A stretch of DNA of 27,012 nt from positions 1-27,012 of the IMG/VR virus record IMGVR_UViG_3300024346_000423; one strand, 5' to 3'. Below are positions 1 through 7,150 of the stretch, piece after piece (position 1 is the first letter of the stretch; every line of letters begins with the position of its first letter). The DNA is from a virus. The notes below the pieces were generated by a model, which was not told the DNA's origin, did not search any database, and saw nothing but the letters and a program-made list of their open reading frames with translations. Position numbers and translations under genes: made by a program.

Positions 1-3000
1 TTGACGAGTTAATGTAACCTACTTGCAAATAACCACTGCCATCAGTACGAACAATTTGGTTAGCGGAATTGTTACGGCCTGTTGCCACTGCTAAACCACC
101 AGCTGTGGTTGCGTTTGTTGCGTTTGTTGCGTTTGTTGCGTTTGTTGCGTTTGTTGCGTTTGTTGCGTTTGTTGCAGAAGTAGCAGTTGCCGCATTACCG
201 GTACATGATCCAGAGCTACCAGTTACGTTACCAGTTACGTTACCGGTCAATGACCCAGAAAAAGAAGATGCTGTAACTGATCCTGGGAAACTTGTGTTTC
301 CAGAGCCGTCTAATAGAGTAGCTGTTCTTGCCAATGTAGTGAATACACCTGTGTACTGACGTACATAGATTGGCTCTGTAGCATCATCGGCTGTGGCAAT
401 TTCAACAAAACCTGAGTTGGTTGCTGTGCCTCCAACTCTAATACGAAATTGATCGTTATCAGCCATGTTGCCATAAACTAAGTCAAGTGATCCTGTACCT
501 GCTACTGTACCTAGTACCGTGCCAGCTGTAGCGGCGTTTGTGGCATTGGCCACTGTACCAGTTACGCTAACTGTTACTGCACCAGTGGCACCACTTAGTG
601 CAATGTTGGTACCTGCCACAATACTGGTTACTCCAGTGTTGGTAATTGTTAGTGGGTTAGTACCACTTACGCTAATACCTGTACCTGCACTGGCAGAAAT
701 AATACCAGTGTTAGTAACTGTTGTACCACTTACGCTGATACCAGTGCCTGCTGTAGTAACTGTTACGTCAGCACTGCCATTAAAACTTACACCGTTGATT
801 AAACGAGCAGTTTGTAATGTTGTGGCTGTACCTGCGTTGCCGGATGTTGAACTAGATGTTGTTGCATTACCACTCAATGCGGCTGTAATTGTACCGGCAG
901 TAAAGTTACCACTTGCATCACGAGCAACAATAGCACTTGCTGTATTAGCAGAAGTAGCGGTTGAGCCTAACGTAATAGCACCAGCTGATGCACTTGCAGT
1001 AATACCGCCGCCACTAGTTAAACTAATAACACCAGTGTTGGTAACAGTTGTACCAGATACGCTAATACCTGTACCAGCCGTAACAACTGTAATTGCCGCA
1101 CTACCGTCGAAATTTACGCCTTGAATAGCACGAGCAGTTGCTAATGTAGTAGCGGTAGCGGCATTGCCTGTTGTTGAACCAGAACTTCCAGTTACGTTAC
1201 CAGTTACGTTACCAGCTAATGTGGCATTTAATGTCTTGTTAAAGTTCCAGCGATCGTCTGCACTTGTGTATGTTAATGTTGCAGGAGTTGCAGGGCCGGC
1301 TACTGTTAATCCAGCGCCATTGGCCGCGGCCGCTGTGGCCGCACCGTTAGCTACAGTAATGTTCAAGTCAGCTACATTTAATGTAGTTGAGTTAATAGTA
1401 GAAGTTGTGCCGCTAACTGTTAAATTACCAGCAACAGTTAAGTCATTAAATGTAACGTTGCTTGATGTACCAACTGCTTGACCAATACTGAATGTAACAG
1501 CACCGGTTGCGGCAGATACGCTAACCCCTGTACCAGCTACTGCACTGGTTACACCAGTGTTAGTAATAGAAACTGCGCCAGTTGCACTTGTGTTTGTACT
1601 TAAACCACTGCTGGTTGTAAGAGCAGTAACACCTGCGTTAGTTAATGTAACTGAACCACCTAGTGATACTGCGCCGCCGCCTGACATACCAGTACCAGCT
1701 GTAACTGTTACTGAGCTATTTGTTAAACTTGCGTTAGCAATGGCAGATAATGTATTAGTAGAACCGCTGATTGACTTGTTAGTCAATGTATCAGTAGTTG
1801 CACGGCCAACCAATGTATCAGTTGCAGATGGCAGAGTTAAAGTAGTTGTACCAGCGATGGCTGAAGCAATAACGGTAGTTGCACCACTTGTTGAGCCATT
1901 AAATATACCACTTGTAGTATGTGTAACACTAGCGAATGTTGGTGAGCTAGATGTAGCAACTGCTTGGCCAATGCTAAATGTAACTGCGCCAGTTGCGGCA
2001 GACACGCCAACCCCAGTACCAGCTACTGCACTGGTTACACCAGTGTTAGCAATTGTAACTGCGCCAGTGGCGCCCGACACACTAATACCTGTACCAGCAA
2101 CGTTGCTTGTCACACCAGTATTAGTGATTGTAATTGCCCCTGTGGCACTTGCGTTTGTGCTTAAACCAGTGTTTGTTGTAATTGATAGTACACCAGTGTT
2201 AGTAATAGAAACTGCGCCAGTTGCACTTGTGTTTGTACTTAAACCACTGCTGGTTGTAAGAGCTGTTACGCCGGCGTTGGTTACAGTAACTGAACCACCC
2301 AGTGATACTGCGCCACCGCCTGACATACCAGTGCCGGCTGTAACGGTGATACTACTGTTAGCCAAATTGGCGTTGGTAATACCAGCTGTACCGCTTAGGT
2401 TGGCGTTAACTATACCACTAATTGTATTGCTACCTGCGGCTATAGATTTATTTGTTAATGTGTCAGTAGTGGCGCGGCCAACCAATGTATCAGTTGAGCC
2501 TGGCAATGTTAATGTGCTTGTGCCAGCCACTGCTGTTGGCGTTAATGTAATAGTGCCTGACGTTGCACCTGGTAACGCAACGCTGGAAATACCAGTTAAT
2601 GCTAAATTGGCACTTGACCTATTCAATGCAACGCTGGTTGTACCAATATATGTTGTATCTGCTTTTTGTGCTATTACTGACGTGTCCACTGTAACTGTTG
2701 GAGTTGCTGTTTCTCCTGTGTTATTTGCCAATGTTATGCCAGTCCCGGCTATCAAACTTGCAACATAATTACCAGTTGTATCAGTGCCAAGCACAACACT
2801 ATTTGCCGCGGCCGTTGTGGATATTGAAACGCTTTGACTACCGTCAAAACTCACACTACCAGTTACATCGCCGGTTAAACTAATTGTTCTAGCTGTTTTA
2901 AGTTTACTAGCAATAATGCTAGTTCCTGAATCTGTATCAATTGAATCGCTGATAAATGCTTGGGCGGCTAGCACACTGATGTTTTTTTCCACAGCATCAA

Positions 3001-3175
3001 GACGGTCGCTGATGTTTGACTTTTTACCAATAAAAACAATGTCGCTGGAAGTTATGCCTGCGTCACTGGTATATGTATCATATGCTCCAGTGCTCTTGTT
3101 TAATTTGTAATTATTTGTTCCGCTGGCAAAGGTAGTACTACTACCGCTTGCTCTTAAATCATATTTTCTTGACAT
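1..3175 (-). CDS. Tail-fibre-like repeat protein, C-terminus beyond the window
   Basis: The frame opens at ATG 3175 (N-terminus MSRKYDLRASGSST) behind an AGGA Shine-Dalgarno sequence and stays open to the left edge, giving about 1058 visible codons without a stop. A short N-terminal section (about residues 1-85) is followed by long low-complexity beta-type repeats rich in T, S, N, A, G and V. These include LTGDVTGSVSFDGS, GTDTTGNYVAS, TDTLTNKSIAAGSNTISG and NTGV.SVAGTG-type units. Near the visible end come seven Ala-Thr-Asn triplets and then RTDGSGYLQVGYINSS, an ending phrase I associate with marine T4-like phage fibres. It begins 12 bases after the stop of the upstream fibre gene and is probably co-transcribed with it. 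The role in host contact is inferred from family type and from position in a fibre cluster. It could instead be a long structural decoration protein. Confidence 0.85.
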   Translation of the reverse strand, partial: MSRKYDLRASGSSTTFASGTNNYKLNKSTGAYDTYTSDAGITSSDIVFIGKKSNISDRLDAVEKNISVLAAQAFISDSIDTDSGTSIIASKLKTARTISLTGDVTGSVSFDGSQSVSISTTAAANSVVLGTDTTGNYVASLIAGTGITLANNTGETATPTVTVDTSVIAQKADTTYIGTTSVALNRSSANLALTGISSVALPGATSGTITLTPTAVAGTSTLTLPGSTDTLVGRATTDTLTNKSIAAGSNTISGIVNANLSGTAGITNANLANSSITVTAGTGMSGGGAVSLGGSVTVTNAGVTALTTSSGLSTNTSATGAVSITNTGVLSITTNTGLSTNASATGAITITNTGVTSNVAGTGISVSGATGAVTIANTGVTSAVAGTGVGVSAATGAVTFSIGQAVATSSSPTFASVTHTTSGIFNGSTSGATTVIASAIAGTTTLTLPSATDTLVGRATTDTLTNKSISGSTNTLSAIANASLTNSSVTVTAGTGMSGGGAVSLGGSVTLTNAGVTALTTSSGLSTNTSATGAVSITNTGVTSAVAGTGVSVSAATGAVTFSIGQAVGTSSNVTFNDLTVAGNLTVSGTTSTINSTTLNVADLNITVANGAATAAAANGAGLTVAGPATPATLTYTSADDRWNFNKTLNATLAGNVTGNVTGSSGSTTGNAATATTLATARAIQGVNFDGSAAITVVTAGTGISVSGTTVTNTGVISLTSGGGITASASAGAITLGSTATSANTASAIVARDASGNFTAGTITAALSGNATTSSSTSGNAGTATTLQTARLINGVSFNGSADVTVTTAGTGISVSGTTVTNTGIISASAGTGISVSGTNPLTITNTGVTSIVAGTNIALSGATGAVTVSVTGTVANATNAATAGTVLGTVAGTGSLDLVYGNMADNDQFRIRVGGTATNSGFVEIATADDATEPIYVRQYTGVFTTLARTATLLDGSGNTSFPGSVTASSFSGSLTGNVTGNVTGSSGSCTGNAATATSATNATNATNATNATNATNATNATTAGGLAVATGRNNSANQIVRTDGSGYLQVGYINSS
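111..173 (-). repeat. Seven perfect 9-bp tandem repeats inside the fibre gene
   Basis: On the plus strand the unit GCGTTTGTT is repeated seven times without a mismatch. In the minus-strand reading frame it encodes seven consecutive Ala-Thr-Asn triplets. The unit is a multiple of three, so gain or loss of copies by slippage would change protein length without breaking the frame. A diverged copy (GCTGTGGTT) precedes it at 102-110. Confidence 0.95.
1550..1624 (-). repeat. 75-bp perfect direct repeat, copy 1, in the fibre gene
   Basis: These 75 bases are identical to 2189-2263. Similarity, now imperfect, continues past 1624 through about 1710 and matches about 2264-2350. The 639-base offset equals 213 codons, so the same protein module occurs twice in frame. 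Confidence 0.9.
2189..2263 (-). repeat. 75-bp perfect direct repeat, copy 2, in the fibre gene
   Basis: This is the second copy of the block at 1550-1624, in the same orientation and reading frame. A related, more diverged block joins about 1441-1560 to about 1927-2046 at an offset of 486 bases (162 codons). The gene therefore appears to have grown by several internal duplications. Confidence 0.9.
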
Positions 3176-3187
3176 TTTTAATCCTGT

Positions 3188-5689
3188 TTAAATATAGTTA
3201 ATTGTAGTTATTTCTAGTTCGTCAGAGGCATCTATCGTGCCAGTGACAAAAGTTATTGTCCCGCCAGAATTAACTGTATACTCATTTGCTCTCATTTTTA
3301 ATCTGTTGTTAAAGATTGTTACATTGTCTGTGTCTACTGACATTGCAGACGCATTGTATAAGAATGTGTATGTTAATACTGCGGCATCAGTAACTATAAG
3401 AACATCACTATGTCTTAGTGCCCATGTCCTTTCAGTAATCCCTGTCACTCGACCTTTGCTATCTACAATAACCGTTCCAATTTTCTTGTTACCAGTTCCT
3501 GTGCTGGTGTTTGCAAAACCATATGTTCCAGCTGTTACTGCCGTGTTAGCTAACGTTAAACTAATGCTAGTTGTTCCACTACCAGTGGCATCACCTGACA
3601 CTGTGATTGATTGATTACCTGTTAAGTATGCGGCGTTAGATCCAGCACTGACTCTACCTTTGACATCAACTGTTACAGTATTATATGTTCCTGCACTTAC
3701 ACCTGTACTGGTTAGTGCCAATGACAGATAATCACTAGCGTCTGTATACGTAGCACTAATACCAGTATGGACACCATTTGTTATCATTGACGATGCTGAG
3801 TCTTGTACTGCTTCATTAAAGTCGGTGACTTGTGTACTTGCAATTGCAATAGTAGTATTAGTTGCCGAAGTTATTCTACCTTTTGCATCTACTATAATTA
3901 CAGGATGAGTACTAGCAGATCCATAAGTGCCAGCTGTTACACCAGTACTGGCCAATGTAGCAGATATAGTTGCATTTGCTGAACCATCGAATCCAGCAGA
4001 TCCCGACAAGTCGCCTGCGACTGCTAATGTTCTAGAAGTTGCCAATGCTGTTGCTGTACTTGCGTTGCCAGTTAAAGCACCAACAAATGTTGTTGATGTG
4101 ACAGAAGTTAAACCAGCCAATGTAGTTGACGTTGCTCCCAATGATATGCTTGTGGATCCTACTGTTACTGCACTATTTGCTAAATTAGCATTACTAATTG
4201 CGGCTGAACCGCTTAGGTTGCTATTTGTTAAACCGCTGATAGTGTTACTACCTGCGACTATGGTTTTATTTGTTAATGTTTGTGTATCAGTTGCACCGAC
4301 AATAGTATAGTAAGCGGTGCCATCAGTAGTATAACTCCAATTATCGGTTGCTTCAGTCCAACGAAGTTGTGTTGCCGGCTCATCGCCACGCATTATACGA
4401 ATACCCGCATTTTCTGTTGGTGTGCCAGTGGTAAAGTTACTGTTTAAATCAATAATGTTATCGGCTAAACTAATTGTTTCACTGTTAACTGTAGTTGTTG
4501 TTCCACTAACTGTTAAGTTACCTGTTACTATTAAGTTATTTCCAACTGTTACATTATCGTTAAGATAAACTTTACCAGTGCCAGCCGCAACAATGGTTAT
4601 ATCAGTATTGGCTGTTTTACTAGTTATTGAATCAACTGCAATTTGATTTGAAAAACCAATTGCATTGCCATCACTAGAAGTAATATTTTGGCTAGCTTCA
4701 ATTTGCAACGGGCCTTTAACTGCAATAACTCCAGTACCCACTGGATCTAGTTGGATATCACCACTACCACTGGTTTGAATTGATAAATTCTGGTTTATAT
4801 CTGTACTAAATGTAATCGTTCCAGAAATATCTTCAACTACTTTCTTACCGTTAACATATAACGATCCAGGTCCAACATATAAGTCTTTCCATGTTTTTGC
4901 CGCAGATCCTAGACTATATGTATTATTAGTTGCTGGAATAATGTTACCATCAAAGGCGCCATCGCCCAGATAACTTTTAACGCGGGCAACAGTATAATAT
5001 AAATTAGTGCTACCTTCGGCTACAGAATCTGTACCAAAAGTAATATTTGCGCTACCGTTGAAACTTGTGCCGTTGATATTACGGGCTGTTTGTAATGTAC
5101 TTGCTGTACTTGCGTTACCTGTCAGGGCCGCTGTAATTGTTCCTGCGCTAAAATTGCCGCTGGCATCTCGAGCAACTACTTTACTTGCTGTGTTTGCACT
5201 TGTGGCATCTACTGCTAATGTTAGTACTGAACCTTCTGCACCTGCGGCGCCTCCAGTAATATATGCACCATTAGCGATACTGGCAACATAGTTACCAGTT
5301 GTATCTGTACCAAGGGCAATAGAGTTACTGCTAACAGTTACCGCTAAGTTAACATCTCCGGATCCGTCAATATATACGCTACCACTGGCATCACCTGTTA
5401 ATGTAATTTGTCGTTGTGTAGCCCATTTAGTAGCTGTTGCGGCATTGCCGGTCATTGTGCTATCAGTAAAAGCAATGGTTTTTCTAGTAGAAGCTGGTGT
5501 AAGATAGAAATTAGTACCGTCAAATTCCATGGATCCTTGGTAAGGAACAGTTAAGTTACTGCCCGAAGAAAACAATAAAGGAGGAGCAGATGTTGTTCCG
5601 CTAGACAGTGCCACAGTGGTTGTAAACCCGGCGCTACTTGGTGTAATTACACCGTTCAATAAACTTGCTTTTACTCTAGTTAATGCCAT
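3188..5689 (-). CDS. Tail-fibre-like repeat protein (833 aa)
   Basis: The protein starts MALTRVKASLLNG and ends ELEITTINYI. The N-terminal half carries GNAS/TAT-type linkers and a GSVYIDGSGDVNLAV unit. The C-terminal half has three spaced copies of a motif of the form (V/S)AGTY...V.VD.KGR(V/I)(T/S)(S/A), a repeat known from many phage tail fibres. The last about 70 residues (ITERTWALRHSDVLIVTDAAV onward) are less repetitive and may form a tip or trimerising domain. Units GTDTTGNYVAS and TLTNKTIVAGSNTISGL also occur in the next gene downstream, so the two genes share modules. Two late-promoter-like sites lie just upstream. The fibre role is inferred from composition, repeats and neighbours. 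No receptor can be deduced. Confidence 0.85.
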   Translation of the reverse strand: MALTRVKASLLNGVITPSSAGFTTTVALSSGTTSAPPLLFSSGSNLTVPYQGSMEFDGTNFYLTPASTRKTIAFTDSTMTGNAATATKWATQRQITLTGDASGSVYIDGSGDVNLAVTVSSNSIALGTDTTGNYVASIANGAYITGGAAGAEGSVLTLAVDATSANTASKVVARDASGNFSAGTITAALTGNASTASTLQTARNINGTSFNGSANITFGTDSVAEGSTNLYYTVARVKSYLGDGAFDGNIIPATNNTYSLGSAAKTWKDLYVGPGSLYVNGKKVVEDISGTITFSTDINQNLSIQTSGSGDIQLDPVGTGVIAVKGPLQIEASQNITSSDGNAIGFSNQIAVDSITSKTANTDITIVAAGTGKVYLNDNVTVGNNLIVTGNLTVSGTTTTVNSETISLADNIIDLNSNFTTGTPTENAGIRIMRGDEPATQLRWTEATDNWSYTTDGTAYYTIVGATDTQTLTNKTIVAGSNTISGLTNSNLSGSAAISNANLANSAVTVGSTSISLGATSTTLAGLTSVTSTTFVGALTGNASTATALATSRTLAVAGDLSGSAGFDGSANATISATLASTGVTAGTYGSASTHPVIIVDAKGRITSATNTTIAIASTQVTDFNEAVQDSASSMITNGVHTGISATYTDASDYLSLALTSTGVSAGTYNTVTVDVKGRVSAGSNAAYLTGNQSITVSGDATGSGTTSISLTLANTAVTAGTYGFANTSTGTGNKKIGTVIVDSKGRVTGITERTWALRHSDVLIVTDAAVLTYTFLYNASAMSVDTDNVTIFNNRLKMRANEYTVNSGGTITFVTGTIDASDELEITTINYI

Positions 5690-5710
5690 CTTAAGATCCT
5701 ATTATTTGAA

Positions 5711-5718
5711 TATTTATC
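5711..5718 (-). promoter_or_regulatory. Late-promoter-like site GATAAATA, proximal
   Basis: The minus strand reads GATAAATA, one base from the T4 late consensus TATAAATA, about 22 bases ahead of ATG 5689. A second identical site lies at 5765-5772. The same octamer recurs in front of the tape-measure gene, which makes chance less likely. Confidence 0.6.
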
Positions 5719-5722
5719 ATGT

Positions 5723-5747
5723 AAAAGAATACTCAGAGAGGGTATTC
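5723..5747 (-). terminator. Weak hairpin with short T run between two late-promoter sites
   Basis: On the minus strand GAATAC (5747-5742) can pair with GTATTC (5732-5727) around a 9-base loop, followed by TTTT. It could be a weak terminator for the 5796-7067 gene or a 5' stem on a transcript from the 5765 site. Six A/T-rich pairs make this tentative. Confidence 0.3.
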
Positions 5748-5764
5748 AAATATTCCTATTCAAG

Positions 5765-5772
5765 TATTTATC
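5765..5772 (-). promoter_or_regulatory. Late-promoter-like site GATAAATA, distal
   Basis: The minus strand reads GATAAATA within the 106-base gap between the two fibre genes. With the copy at 5711-5718 it gives the 833-residue gene two tandem candidate late promoters. Confidence 0.55.
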
Positions 5773-5795
5773 GTATACTAGTAAACTTGTACGTA

Positions 5796-7067
5796 TCACA
5801 CTGGTAAGTCTAAGCGTTTAAGCGTAATCACAGTCGGGTACGTCTGTTGTGTTGGTAATACTGTTAATTCTACATATGGACCATTAATTACCCCGTCAAT
5901 GTTGATAAGAGTAGAGCCCGTGTTAACCGTTTGAATTGCAACGCTAACTGTAGTGCCGTTTTGTATTAGTAACACATCGGCCGCTTGAAATATGCCGTTA
6001 GATTCTGCTTGTATTAAATATTTTGCAGTCCTATAAACTGCTTTTAAAAATGTATCAACTACTTCGGGAGTATACATATCCTGTGATGTTGCCGTCGCTG
6101 TCCAGAAATCGGCTCCGCCAGCAGTGCCGGCTCCGCCAGTGGATTGATTATTTGACATTATTATTATTTCAAATTCCTCGCCAGCATCAACTGTTTCTGA
6201 TAAAGTAATTTCCTGACCTGTTATCGAATATGCATCATCATTCTGGTATACACCTGACCAATATAGTTTATAAACGTCTGACGTCGATACATAATAACCT
6301 ATGTTAAGTGTATCTGTTGAAACTGCCGTAGTCATCGAGTAACGGGCAAAATTAAGATTTGAATTTAATGTAACTACTTCTATTACCGAACCATTACCTG
6401 GTGCTTCAGAAAATATTACAGTTGTGTCTGTTACATTGTTTCTCACTTCCATAACATAACCATTTGGGATAGCAGTAGAAAATGTAATAGTACTGCCCGA
6501 TAATGTAAAAGCTCCAGATTGTTGGTAGACTCCGGATATAAACACTTGTATTTGATCTATAGACTGCGGTGTTGCACTTAACCCAAACGATGTCATCGAA
6601 CCGTTTCCAGTAAATTGATCCATTGTACTAGATCCTTGGCCCAGCTCATATGTATCTATCAGCTGATAGACGCCATCGATATATACTTCCACGTGATTTA
6701 TATCTTTGGGAGTAACAGCCAAATCAAATATTAATTGAGATCCATCGCCAACGAATGTTGATCTGTCAACAACTAATTGTGTAACTTCCGTGGCCGTCGC
6801 GCCTGCTGAAATTACTCCGGAACCGTTAATTGAAATAGATGTTCCGTCAACTTTAACGCCGCCCAACGTATTTGTACTTGCTGTCGGTAATGAATATGGG
6901 TTTGCAGTTGATCCTACTTCAACGACTGTTTCAGTTCCACTAACACTCTTTTTAACATAAACTTTACCGTCATATGTGTTGACTGCTAGTTCACCCAATG
7001 CCAGGTCTGTTGTTGCAGGAATTTTCCCTTGTTGGGCACTGCGTTTTAATTTAATATTTGCGCTCAT
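5796..7067 (-). CDS. Fibre/structural protein with GELA N-terminal motif and GVYQ repeats (423 aa)
   Basis: The N-terminus carries a motif shared with the neighbouring 973-residue protein: I.(L/I)KRS, then LALGELAVNTYDGKVYVKK at about residues 21-40. This KRS...GELA...DG.(L/V)Y pattern is common at the start of marine phage fibre proteins. The middle (about residues 95-300) holds three beta-rich repeats of the form GNGS....L...P..I..V.V.I.GVYQ...Y.L.G..I.F, probably beta-sandwich units. The C-terminal 120 residues are unique (WTATATSQDMYTPEVVDTFL onward) and more globular, so they are a candidate assembly or tip domain. The start is ATG 7067 with an AGAAGG ribosome site. The gene lies just after a strong terminator and has no clear late promoter, so it may depend on read-through. 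Confidence 0.8.
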   Translation of the reverse strand: MSANIKLKRSAQQGKIPATTDLALGELAVNTYDGKVYVKKSVSGTETVVEVGSTANPYSLPTASTNTLGGVKVDGTSISINGSGVISAGATATEVTQLVVDRSTFVGDGSQLIFDLAVTPKDINHVEVYIDGVYQLIDTYELGQGSSTMDQFTGNGSMTSFGLSATPQSIDQIQVFISGVYQQSGAFTLSGSTITFSTAIPNGYVMEVRNNVTDTTVIFSEAPGNGSVIEVVTLNSNLNFARYSMTTAVSTDTLNIGYYVSTSDVYKLYWSGVYQNDDAYSITGQEITLSETVDAGEEFEIIIMSNNQSTGGAGTAGGADFWTATATSQDMYTPEVVDTFLKAVYRTAKYLIQAESNGIFQAADVLLIQNGTTVSVAIQTVNTGSTLINIDGVINGPYVELTVLPTQQTYPTVITLKRLDLPV

Positions 7068-7093
7068 ATGGCTTACTACCTTCTTCTATATAG

Positions 7094-7129
7094 AAAAACA
7101 AACAGGATAGTGTGTTACTATCCTGTTTG
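7094..7129 (-). terminator. Rho-independent terminator after the 973-residue fibre gene
   Basis: A 12-bp perfect stem (7129-7118 with 7110-7099; CAAACAGGATAG on the left arm read as minus or plus) encloses a 7-base loop. On the minus strand it is followed by TTTTTC. It sits 22 bases past the stop of the gene at 7151. Confidence 0.85.
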
Positions 7130-7150
7130 GTATATAACATACAGTATTAT

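Noticed and set aside
111-173. CRISPR-like array
   Set aside because: The units are 9 bp with no spacers and encode Ala-Thr-Asn in frame; this is a tandem coding repeat.
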